A program made the translations under genes and the position numbers. This document shows positions 35,698-45,069 of a stretch of DNA of 64,000 nucleotides, piece by piece; positions within the stretch are counted from its first letter, which is position 1; each line of letters opens with the position of its first letter. The notes under the pieces are model-generated. The model saw nothing but the letters and a program-made list of their open reading frames with translations, was not told the origin of the DNA and searched no databases. This DNA is from Petroclostridium xylanilyticum. Lineage in GTDB: Bacteria > Bacillota > Clostridia > SK-Y3. The stretch is from NCBI RefSeq assembly GCF_002252565.1, contig NZ_NPML01000018.1:124001-188000 (forward strand), given 5' to 3'.

Positions 35698-38184
35698 ATG
35701 TCAAAGGTAAGAAAGATTTTGTCTCTAACTATAGTGTTTGCGATGTTCCTTACACTATTTGCTGGAATCACTACTGTTTCTGCTGCATCTGATTACAGCA
35801 GCTCAGTGGAAAGAATGCAGAAATTTGGTATCATGAAAGGTGACCCAGATGGTCAATTAAGACCTAACTCTGATGTTTTAAGATCAGAATTTTTAACAAT
35901 GTTAGTTAGAGCTTTAGGTTATGAAGATGCTGCTGTAGCAGCTGCTGGCAGCACAAGATTCACTGACGTTCCAGCAAACCACTGGGCATCCGGTTATGTA
36001 AATGTAGCTGTACAACTTGGTATTACTAAGGGTACAACTGAAACTACATTCTCACCAGATAAAAAAGTTGAAGTTGTTGAAGCCGTTGCAATGATTGAAA
36101 GAGCAATGGGTTATGAAGTTTTAGCGCAAGAAAAAGGCGGTTATCCTGTTGGACATTTAGTTATTGCAAAGGACAGAAACTTCGGTCTTAATCTTTTAGA
36201 TGGAGTTTCTGAAGCAGCAACAATGCCTGCACCAAGGGGATTGGTTGCTAAATTATTTGATAATGCTTTGAATGCAGCTTTCTACGAAATTGATTCTTAT
36301 AGCAATGGAGTTCCTACTTATAAACCAAATCCAAATATTACTTTCCTTACAAAGATGGGATATGAAAAATATACTTTGGGTGGCGATGATGTAGTTATTG
36401 TTTCAAGAACTCCTTATTACGGAACTGATAACGATAAGATCCAGGTAATCAGGGCCAACAAATCCGGGACACCTTCAGAATTAAATGTTAAAGGATATAC
36501 ACCGGAAGAATTAAATAGCTTTATAGGTAAACGTATCAAAGCTTATTTCGATGCAGATGATAATAATAAACTGGTAGATATTCAGTTGGCTGATAAAGAT
36601 AAGACCGTAGTGGTGGCAGCAAAAGAAATATCTAAAGACGGCGATAAGATTAAAATCAAAGACAAAGATGGTACAGAAACAAAATATGATGCCAAAGACG
36701 GTAAAATCGGTGCAATAGTTAACTGGAATTTTGAAACAGCTGACAATGCAGACATTTTTGCTGCAGGTGCTTCATTCGGTGATAAGAAAGACCTTATTGA
36801 AGCCACAGCAGTTATTTTCGATGGAAAAGTTGACTTTGTATATGGATTTAAATATGAAGCTCCGGTAAAAGTTTCTTCTATTGTTGACAACAAAGTAACA
36901 GGGGCTAAATATGTAAGGACAAATGGTGGATCCAAATATATTGATAAAGACAAAGATAACAAGGCTAAATTCAGTATCATAATTAAGGATGGAAATCAGG
37001 TTGAACTATCAGCCTTAGCTGAACACGATATCTTGTATGTTGCTACTGAAAAATCTGATGCATCAGAATCTAACGCTAAGGATAACAGAATCAAGTTCTT
37101 CGTTGTAAGCAATACTGTATCCGGTGAGTTAAAAGCTGCAAAACTTAACGCTTCAAATGAAGCAGAAAAAATTAAGATTGGTGACACCACTTATGATGTA
37201 TTAACTCCTACTGCACTTGCAAGCTGGTCTGTAGCATTTGGCGATACTGTAAAAGCTAGATTAACTAAAGATGGAAAAGTATATGAATTGGTTAAAGAAT
37301 CCGGTGCTATTACTGAAGGTTATTCAATTGTGTTAAATAAAGCAACTGAAACTGACCGATACAATAATACATCAAAGTATGTAAAAGTATTAAAAGCTGA
37401 CGGTACTAAAGTAGAATACAAAGTTAAGAAAGACAGTAATGCAGATACTAATTTTGCAACTATTGCAAAGGGTACGCTTGTTAAGATTGAATTAAATGCT
37501 GACAATGAAATAGTGAAAATAATTGAAGCAACTGCTGTCCCAGCTGGTAACCAAAATGCAAATGACATTAGCAAGAGAAAACTTGCCGCTGGTTTAGTTG
37601 CTAAAGAAGATACTGTACTCTTCAATATGACTAACGATAACTCAGGTTCTAACGATGATGCAGAAGCAAATGTTATAACTTGGGGCAACCTAAGCGATAA
37701 TAATACTGTGACTTATTACTTCACAGATGATGGTTACATTGTTGCTGCTATGTTTACTAACGCATCCGCCGAAGCAACTTATGCTGTAATTGCTGATAAA
37801 AGTACTATTAAGGATGGTAAGAACCATTTAGTACTCATTACTAAAAACGGCAAAGTAGAATTTGATACTAATAGTGCTGTTGCTGAAGGTATAGGTGATG
37901 TTGTTGAATTCACCCTTAGTGCTGATAACAAAGTAAAGAGTACAACTCCTGTTACAGTGGCTACAGATGTATATGAAATTCAAGATATAACATCTAATAT
38001 TATTAAGGTTAATAATACAATTTATACTTTCGCAGATAATGTTGTTGTATATTACAATGAAAACCTGGATAATACTAAAGATTTTACTGCCATGAGTAAG
38101 GCTGATCTTTATAAATATATGCAAGTTAAACTATACCTCAACAGTGACAATGACATTATAGCAGTTGCTATTAGCAAAAAATAA
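35698..38184 (+). CDS. Large SLH-domain S-layer protein A
   Basis: 828 residues: a signal peptide (cleavage after VSAA near residue 31), two clear SLH modules plus a weaker third in the first 200 residues (MKGDPDGQLRPNSDVLRSEF; FTDVPANHWASGYVNVAVQL), then about 600 residues of beta-rich, lysine/aspartate-rich repeats. It is a strong candidate for a main S-layer protein. The ATG at 35698 sits 7 nt after AAGGAGG; an in-frame TTG 34 codons upstream with its own strong ribosome site could add a leader. It is a close paralogue of the convergent gene at 39981, with long identical stretches such as IQLADKDKTVVV and EISKDGDKIKIKD. Confidence 0.92.
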   Translation: MSKVRKILSLTIVFAMFLTLFAGITTVSAASDYSSSVERMQKFGIMKGDPDGQLRPNSDVLRSEFLTMLVRALGYEDAAVAAAGSTRFTDVPANHWASGYVNVAVQLGITKGTTETTFSPDKKVEVVEAVAMIERAMGYEVLAQEKGGYPVGHLVIAKDRNFGLNLLDGVSEAATMPAPRGLVAKLFDNALNAAFYEIDSYSNGVPTYKPNPNITFLTKMGYEKYTLGGDDVVIVSRTPYYGTDNDKIQVIRANKSGTPSELNVKGYTPEELNSFIGKRIKAYFDADDNNKLVDIQLADKDKTVVVAAKEISKDGDKIKIKDKDGTETKYDAKDGKIGAIVNWNFETADNADIFAAGASFGDKKDLIEATAVIFDGKVDFVYGFKYEAPVKVSSIVDNKVTGAKYVRTNGGSKYIDKDKDNKAKFSIIIKDGNQVELSALAEHDILYVATEKSDASESNAKDNRIKFFVVSNTVSGELKAAKLNASNEAEKIKIGDTTYDVLTPTALASWSVAFGDTVKARLTKDGKVYELVKESGAITEGYSIVLNKATETDRYNNTSKYVKVLKADGTKVEYKVKKDSNADTNFATIAKGTLVKIELNADNEIVKIIEATAVPAGNQNANDISKRKLAAGLVAKEDTVLFNMTNDNSGSNDDAEANVITWGNLSDNNTVTYYFTDDGYIVAAMFTNASAEATYAVIADKSTIKDGKNHLVLITKNGKVEFDTNSAVAEGIGDVVEFTLSADNKVKSTTPVTVATDVYEIQDITSNIIKVNNTIYTFADNVVVYYNENLDNTKDFTAMSKADLYKYMQVKLYLNSDNDIIAVAISKK

Positions 38185-38192
38185 TTAAGTAT

Positions 38193-38228
38193 AAAAAGGT
38201 TGTGTTGATAAATCAGCACAACCTTTTT
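38193..38228. terminator. Bidirectional terminator between S-layer gene A and the TolC-like gene
   Basis: A perfect 12-bp stem aaaaaggttgtg / cacaacctttttt-type (38193-38204 with 38217-38228), with A and T runs built into the two arms, so it works for both converging genes. Confidence 0.88.
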
Positions 38229-38235
38229 TAATAAC

Positions 38236-39363
38236 TTATTTCCCATAAGTTGACACTAAATCATACTCCATTTTTCCAATAATATATTTAAATAAAGCTT
38301 CCCTGCTTTTATTATACCCATCCATTACTGCAAGTTCGCTATCCATAAGATCAAGAGAAGAAATCAAACCAAGGTCATATCTTAGTTTTGCGGTTTTATA
38401 TTTATCTTTTGCGCTTTGTAAGGATAACTCAGAAATTTTATATGTATCCCTTAACAGTGTAATATTTTTTATCTTATCAGCTATTTCAATTTCTATATCC
38501 TTCATTTTATTGCTAACATCATTCTTTATAGTATCAAGTGCTATTTCTTCCAATTTATAAGTTGAAGAACCTACAGAATAATATGATTTGTAAACATCAA
38601 CTTTAAGCTGCTGAAGTTCTTGTGAGTTTTTTAACTGTTTTAGGTCCAGTCTCAGTTCTAATGCTTTTTCAATTATTTTTTCAACATCGTATTGCTGTTC
38701 CTGATCAATTACAAAATTATCTATATACTCAACCACAAAATCTTCAGGAGCATTGATTAAATTGAGCAAGTCTCTTTTCATATTTTTTTCATTTGTACTT
38801 AATTGTACCATTTGATTATTGATTGAATCCAATTGTTCTTTTAATGTCTTAATTTCTAATTCGGTTGCCATATTAAGTTTTAGCCTTAGTTCCCCAATTT
38901 GGATGAGCTTGTTTAATTTTTCAAGGGATTTTTCCAAATATTTTTTTTGATTTTGTATTTGAATGGCTCCCAAATAGCTTTGATAAATTCCAAGCTTTAA
39001 CAGTTGCTTTGTTTGCTCTTTTTTTTCTAACAGCAAATCATAATTGTACTGTGCTGCTTTTAAAGAATAACCTCTTTTTGCCAACCCCGTCTGTGCCTGA
39101 CTGTCAATACTGCCTGCCAAACCAACGGGAAAATCAATATTTTTGACACTTTCAGCAGCTTTCTTGATATCTCGAAGATTAATTGCTAATTTTTGTATCT
39201 CGGTATCAATTTTTTCTAAATCTTTATTATTTTTTAAAGCATATTCAATCAAGTGCTCTAGCGATTTTATGTTTTTATCCAGCTCTTGTGCCCAAACTCC
39301 CACTGTAGTACATACAAATAACATTAGACATAATGATAGAGCAACTAGCTTTTTTAACATCAT
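38236..39363 (-). CDS. TolC-like (outer-membrane-efflux-fold) exported coiled-coil protein
   Basis: 375 residues with a signal peptide (MMLKKLVALSLCLMLFVCTTVGVWA) and long alpha-helical hairpins. The C-terminal pattern YKTAKLRYDLGLISSLDLMDSELAV is the repeat seen in TolC/OEP proteins, and LRLKLNMATELEIKTLKEQL is its N-terminal counterpart. TolC proteins normally form outer-membrane channels, yet the surrounding genes suggest a single-membrane S-layered cell. Clostridia do carry TolC-like secreted proteins of unknown role. It lies between two convergent S-layer paralogues and shares the terminator with gene A. No efflux partner is nearby. Confidence 0.72.
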   Translation of the reverse strand: MMLKKLVALSLCLMLFVCTTVGVWAQELDKNIKSLEHLIEYALKNNKDLEKIDTEIQKLAINLRDIKKAAESVKNIDFPVGLAGSIDSQAQTGLAKRGYSLKAAQYNYDLLLEKKEQTKQLLKLGIYQSYLGAIQIQNQKKYLEKSLEKLNKLIQIGELRLKLNMATELEIKTLKEQLDSINNQMVQLSTNEKNMKRDLLNLINAPEDFVVEYIDNFVIDQEQQYDVEKIIEKALELRLDLKQLKNSQELQQLKVDVYKSYYSVGSSTYKLEEIALDTIKNDVSNKMKDIEIEIADKIKNITLLRDTYKISELSLQSAKDKYKTAKLRYDLGLISSLDLMDSELAVMDGYNKSREALFKYIIGKMEYDLVSTYGK

Positions 39364-39454
39364 TTCACACTCCTATCTGAATTTTTCTTTTAATTAATAT
39401 ATATTACGGAAAAAGTCGATAAAAGTTTTATAATTTTATTATATTTATTTAAAT

Positions 39455-39521
39455 TAAAAAAGTGGGCTTTGCCCATTCCAAACTCGCCCCGGCCCCTCAA
39501 GGCTTTGAGGGGGAGTTTTTT
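39455..39521. terminator. Back-to-back hairpins with T runs on each strand
   Basis: Minus strand: TGGGC/GCCCA (39463-39475) followed by six Ts, suited to the small gene at 39598. Plus strand: CCCCTCAA/TTGAGGGG (39493-39512) followed by TTTTTT (39516-39521), with no plus-strand gene feeding it. The plus-strand one may close an unseen short RNA or be part of an intergenic repeat. Confidence 0.6.
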
Positions 39522-39597
39522 GTTTGCCTCCGACGGCCTGACGGTTTCCCTCGGATCACTTTTTTCCATAGCGATTTTCTTTCGCTCCTTATAAATC

Positions 39598-39822
39598 TCA
39601 AAACATCCAGTCTTCTTCTTCCTCGTCTGGAAAGCTTTTGTTCCCTGTTACATATATAACTTCCTCAGATTTATTTATCTTTGGACTTCCAATAGGCTTC
39701 ATTATCCCTTTGCATTCCTTACACTCAAATTTTATTGCAACAGGCCTTACCCTATGACCAAATCTATTTAAAAATTCATCCCAATGGTCAGAAAATATCT
39801 GCTTTATTATCCCTCTTGTCAT
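39598..39822 (-). CDS. Small protein with CxxC motif, possibly a transposase-domain remnant
   Basis: 74 residues. The first 35 (IIKQIFSDHWDEFLNRFGHR) resemble the zinc-binding N-terminal domain of IS91-type transposases; the rest has one CKECKG motif and an acidic tail DEEEEDWMF. There is too little sequence for a firm family call, and it may be a fragment. The ATG at 39822 has AGGAAG about 10 nt upstream. It lies between the TolC-like gene and S-layer gene B. Confidence 0.45.
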   Translation of the reverse strand: MTRGIIKQIFSDHWDEFLNRFGHRVRPVAIKFECKECKGIMKPIGSPKINKSEEVIYVTGNKSFPDEEEEDWMF

Positions 39823-39935
39823 TCCACATACTTCCTGTTAATCTTTTACATTATTCTGATAGCCCTTGCTATTACTATGTTAAACCATAGTCATTTTACC
39901 AAAAAAATTTATACTTTCCTAGACAACTAGACAAT

Positions 39936-39967
39936 AAAAAAGGAAGGAATAAAATCCTCCCTTTTTT
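39936..39967 (-). terminator. Terminator of S-layer gene B
   Basis: A stem aaaaaaggaagga / tcctccctttttt with one mismatch and a 6-nt loop, 14 bp past the stop codon, with T runs in the arm. Confidence 0.85.
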
Positions 39968-39980
39968 ATTTTAATCTATA

Positions 39981-42494
39981 TTATTTCTTTTGAATACCTA
40001 CTACTGCTACATCTCCATCAGCGTTCAAGAACAGACGAACATCCATATACTTGTAAAGATCATCCTTAGTTAAAGCTTCAAAGTCTTCGGTTACATCAAA
40101 ATCTTTATTATAGTATACAACTACATCATCGGCAAATGTGTAAATTGTATCATTAACCTTAATAATATTGGATGTTACATCTTGAATTTCTCCATATACA
40201 GCATAGCTTACTGTGTTTACAGAAGTATTTACTTTGCTGTCAGCAGTAAGTGTGAAGGATATAACAGCACCTGCTGTTTGAGCAATAGTTCCATCAACGT
40301 CATATTCAACAGCACCGTCTTTAGTAATAAGTGCTACACGATGCTTATTGTCTTTGATTGTAGTCTTATCGGTGATTACAGCATAGCTTACATCAGCGGA
40401 TGCATCAATAAACATAGCCGCAACAATGTAACCATCATCTGTGAAGTAATAAGTTACAGTGTTATTATCACTTAAGTTATTCCAGCCAATAACATCTGCT
40501 TCAGCGTCATCAGAAGTATCAACGTAAGCATTAGTCATATTGAAGAGTATAGCATCCTCTTTAGCAACTAAACCACCAGCAAGTTTTCTCTTGCTAATAT
40601 CATTTGCCTTTTGGTCAACAGCTGGAACACCAGTTGCTGAAGTTACTTTAACTATTTCACTGTCAGCATTTAATTCAATCTTAACAAGTGAACCCTTTGC
40701 AATACTTGCAAAGTTAACATCTGCATCACTATCTTTATTAACTTTGTATTCTACTTCAGTACCATCAGCTTTTAATACTTTCACATACTTTGATTTATTA
40801 CTGTATCGGTCAGTTTCAGTTGCTTTATTTAACACAATTGAATAGCCTTCAGCAGTCGCACCAGACTCTTTTACAATTTCATAAACTTTTCCATCTTTAG
40901 TAAGTCTAGCTTTAATAGTGTCACCGAATTTTACATTGTCCCAATCATCAAAGTCACTATCCACCGCATTGTATACTTTCTCTTTTCCTGGGTAAACTTC
41001 ATAAGTTGTTGAATCAATCTTAACTTTTTCAGCCTTATTTGAGCCGTTAAGTTTTGCAGCTTTAAATTCACCGATTACGGTATCGCTTACAACTAAGAAC
41101 TTGATTCTGTTATCCTTAGCGTTAGATTCTGATGCATCAGCTTTTTCAGTAGCAACATATAAAATATCGTTTTCAGCCAAGTCAGCTAATTCAACGATTT
41201 CACCATCTTTTACAATTTCAGTGAATTTAGCCTTGTTGTCTTTATCCTTATTGATATATTTGCTTCCACCATCTGTTCTAATATATTTAGCTCCCGTTAC
41301 TGTATTGTCAACAGTAGAAGAAACTTTTACCGGAGCTTCATATTTAAATCCATATACAAAGTCAACTTTACCATCGAAAATAACTGCAGTAGCTTCAATA
41401 AGGTCTTTCTTATCACCAAAAACACCAGCAGCTTCAAAAGCAGTTTCATCAGTTACTGAGAAATTCCAGTTTGCAACTGCACCAATTTTGTCATCTTGCA
41501 TTTCATAGTTAGTTTCTACATCAGAAGTATCTTTGATCTTGATCTTATCGCCATCTTTAGATATTTCTTTTGCTACTACTACCACGGTCTTATCTTTGTC
41601 AGCTAACTGGATATCAATAAGTTTATCGTCATCATCGTCATCATAATAAGCCTTTACACGTTTACCCATGAATTGATCTAATTCTTCAGCAGTATATCCT
41701 TTTACTTTTACTTCTACAAGACTACCACCCTTGTCTTCTGCAAGAAGTTTAACCTTATCAGCATCAGTTCCGTAGTAAGGAGTTGCTGCAACGATAAATG
41801 TATCAGAACCATTAATCTTCTTCTGTACATATCCCATCTTAGTAAGGAAAGTAACACCAGCGTCCTGCTTATAAGTTGGAACGCCATTGCTGTAAGAATC
41901 AATTTCATAAAAAGGACCATTTAAAGCATTGTCAAATAGTTTAGCAATTAAACCTCTTGGTGCTGGAAGAGTTGCAGCTTCAGAAACACCGTCTAATAAT
42001 TTAAGACCATAGTTTCTGTCCTTTGCTACTACAAGATAACCTGTTGGCCAGCCACCTTTTTCTTTTGCCAATACTTCATAACCCATTGCTCTCTCAATGA
42101 ATGCAAGAGCTTCAACAACTGTTACCTTATCATCCGGAGCAAAAGTATCTTCGCTTTTACCCTTAGTAACTCCAAGTTGTACAGCTACATTTACATACCC
42201 AGATGCCCAGTGGTCGGCAGGAACGTCTGCAAATTTTGTAGCGCCTTTTGCTGCTTCAGCTGCACCTTCGTAACCCAATGCCCTTGTAAGCATTGTCATG
42301 AATTCAGCCCTTGTTACATCAGCAAATGGTTTTAAATCGCCAGTGCCGTCACCTTTCATGATACCAAATTTCTGCATTCTTGCAACTGAACTGCTGTAAT
42401 CAGAAGCAGCAGAAGCGGTTGAGATTCCGGCAAATAATGTCAGCATCATAGTAAATACTACTACTAATGCTAATGCCTTTTTGAGATTTCTCAT
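39981..42494 (-). CDS. Large SLH-domain S-layer protein B (paralogue of A)
   Basis: 837 residues: a signal peptide (ends near FAGISTASA), two clear SLH modules and a third degenerate one within the first 200 residues (GDGTGDLKPFADVTRAEFMT; FADVPADHWASGYVNVAVQL), then a beta-rich repeat region. It is highly similar to gene A over the whole length, but in opposite orientation. It has a textbook sigma-A promoter 165 bp upstream and a folded leader, absent from gene A. It starts at ATG after GGGAGGA. One of the pair is probably the dominant S-layer protein, and the strong promoter here favours this one. Confidence 0.92.
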   Translation of the reverse strand: MRNLKKALALVVVFTMMLTLFAGISTASAASDYSSSVARMQKFGIMKGDGTGDLKPFADVTRAEFMTMLTRALGYEGAAEAAKGATKFADVPADHWASGYVNVAVQLGVTKGKSEDTFAPDDKVTVVEALAFIERAMGYEVLAKEKGGWPTGYLVVAKDRNYGLKLLDGVSEAATLPAPRGLIAKLFDNALNGPFYEIDSYSNGVPTYKQDAGVTFLTKMGYVQKKINGSDTFIVAATPYYGTDADKVKLLAEDKGGSLVEVKVKGYTAEELDQFMGKRVKAYYDDDDDDKLIDIQLADKDKTVVVVAKEISKDGDKIKIKDTSDVETNYEMQDDKIGAVANWNFSVTDETAFEAAGVFGDKKDLIEATAVIFDGKVDFVYGFKYEAPVKVSSTVDNTVTGAKYIRTDGGSKYINKDKDNKAKFTEIVKDGEIVELADLAENDILYVATEKADASESNAKDNRIKFLVVSDTVIGEFKAAKLNGSNKAEKVKIDSTTYEVYPGKEKVYNAVDSDFDDWDNVKFGDTIKARLTKDGKVYEIVKESGATAEGYSIVLNKATETDRYSNKSKYVKVLKADGTEVEYKVNKDSDADVNFASIAKGSLVKIELNADSEIVKVTSATGVPAVDQKANDISKRKLAGGLVAKEDAILFNMTNAYVDTSDDAEADVIGWNNLSDNNTVTYYFTDDGYIVAAMFIDASADVSYAVITDKTTIKDNKHRVALITKDGAVEYDVDGTIAQTAGAVISFTLTADSKVNTSVNTVSYAVYGEIQDVTSNIIKVNDTIYTFADDVVVYYNKDFDVTEDFEALTKDDLYKYMDVRLFLNADGDVAVVGIQKK

Positions 42495-42650
42495 ACTCTC
42501 AAATCCTCCCTTATAATAAAATATAGTTTTTTTGAAAGAGGGGTTTATACTATGTACGTGGTTAGGTTATCCCTCCTCCTTTATAACCTAACGTTTGCAT
42601 CAGGACTGCACTTGTACTAAAATTAGTAAAAGTTACCTGTCCTGATTCTA
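42495..42650 (-). promoter_or_regulatory. Structured 5' leader of S-layer gene B with exposed SD loop
   Basis: The leader starts just inside the promoter. The first stem, ATCAGGAC/GTCCTGAT (42599-42606 with 42639-42646), encloses a TACTAA/TTAGTA helix. The second is a perfect 10-bp stem (42561-42570 with 42583-42592) whose 12-nt loop reads AAAGGAGGAGGG on the transcript, a consensus ribosome-binding sequence with no start codon after it. The real ribosome site (GGGAGGA) lies about 70 nt further down. Known SD-like stabiliser elements work this way in Bacillus; the same role here is inference. I do not recognise a riboswitch class. Confidence 0.7.
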
Positions 42651-42656
42651 TGGTAA

Positions 42657-42685
42657 ATTATATCATTGGAATATTTAGGAGTCAA
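42657..42685 (-). promoter_or_regulatory. Sigma-A promoter of S-layer gene B
   Basis: On the minus strand TTGACT (42685-42680), a 17-bp spacer and TATAAT (42662-42657). Transcription would start near 42650, so the first leader hairpin forms at the very 5' end. Confidence 0.88.
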
Positions 42686-42729
42686 GAAGGCAGTTTGAGT
42701 TGTAACAAAACTGTAAAGTAAACGATATT

Positions 42730-43267
42730 GTTCACGGTTTACGGTTCACGGTTCACAGCCTGTTTTGATTGCATTTAGCTTCGATAGCCCTTTTCAGCGC
42801 TTGTAACATTTTCAACACAATAAGTAAATCTTTTGATAACATTTCATATGATTCTTGATTTATATAACCTAAATCTTTACTTAGCAGCAAAAGATATTCT
42901 ACTTCATTAGCTGATCCTATGGATATAGAAATAAATCTTTTAAAATCTCCAAAAGAATTTCTTCCATGACCTTCGGCAATATTTGTAGGAATAGAGGCAA
43001 CTGCTCTTCGGATCTGATTAGTCATTCCATATCTCTCGTCTGGTGGAAACTTATTGGTCAATTTATACATATTAATTGCTAATTGATGAGACTTTTGCCA
43101 TACTTTAAGGTTCATATAATGCTTGACATTATCTAGATAGTCCTCTCTGGATTCTAAAACTAACATATCATCGTTAACATCTTGAACGTATTCCATAACT
43201 GTCTTATTCCTCCAATAGTATTAACGGCCCACAATTCTCTGTGAACAGTGAACTGTGAACCGTGAAC
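42730..43267. repeat. 29-bp inverted repeat of TTCACNG heptads bracketing a gene
   Basis: The left arm 42730-42758 and right arm 43239-43267 are inverted copies with 25 of 29 positions matching, each made of four TTCACNG heptads. The stop codon of the enclosed gene is part of the left arm. The right arm ends 1 bp from the pyrG stop. Just outside the left arm lies GTAAACGATATT, similar to the core of the gene-free copies. Confidence 0.85.
42753..43196 (-). CDS. Four-helix-bundle protein (23S rRNA intervening-sequence type, IVP/S23)
   Basis: 147 residues. From residue 28 on it matches the four-helix-bundle family encoded in 23S rRNA intervening sequences and elsewhere: NLKVWQKSHQLAINMYKLT, IRRAVASIPTNIAEGHGR, DFKRFISISIGSANEVEYLL and ALKRAIE. 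The family is related to the Avd accessory protein of diversity-generating retroelements. An extra 27-residue N-terminus is present. It has no rRNA and no reverse transcriptase nearby. It is enclosed by a 29-bp inverted repeat, and its TGA lies inside one arm, so gene and repeats look like a unit. Its biochemical role is unknown. Confidence 0.88.
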   Translation of the reverse strand: MEYVQDVNDDMLVLESREDYLDNVKHYMNLKVWQKSHQLAINMYKLTNKFPPDERYGMTNQIRRAVASIPTNIAEGHGRNSFGDFKRFISISIGSANEVEYLLLLSKDLGYINQESYEMLSKDLLIVLKMLQALKRAIEAKCNQNRL

Positions 43268-43268
43268 A

Positions 43269-44930
<1,662 letters not shown>

Positions 44931-44949
44931 TCATATTTTTAACCACACT

Positions 44950-44978
44950 ATTTTATTATTAGTACGCTGGAGTGTCAA
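44950..44978 (-). promoter_or_regulatory. Sigma-A promoter of pyrG
   Basis: On the minus strand TTGACA (44978-44973), 17 bp, TAAAAT (44955-44950), about 75 bp before the start codon. Confidence 0.85.
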
Positions 44979-45029
44979 GGAGTTTTTTGCTTAAAGTTAT
45001 ATCCAATATAATACATTTTGACTGCTGGT

Positions 45030-45063
45030 GGAAAACCTCCGGTTATATAACCGGAGGTTTTCC
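45030..45063 (-). terminator. Perfect 34-bp palindrome after the copper-amine-oxidase-N gene
   Basis: GGAAAACCTCCGGTTAT and its exact complement, with no unpaired loop needed beyond the turn, 7 bp after the stop. The outer A/T pairs supply the weak tail. Probable terminator. Confidence 0.8.
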
Positions 45064-45069
45064 GTAAAA

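Noticed and set aside
39462..39659. 65-codon plus-strand frame
   Set aside because: It crosses two terminator-like hairpins and the small minus-strand gene; composition is not protein-like.
42495..42650. Cyclic-di-GMP or other known riboswitch in the S-layer leader
   Set aside because: The conserved core bases of the known classes I can recall are not present.
42730..43267. Diversity-generating retroelement around the Avd-like gene
   Set aside because: No reverse transcriptase, template repeat or variable repeat is visible nearby.
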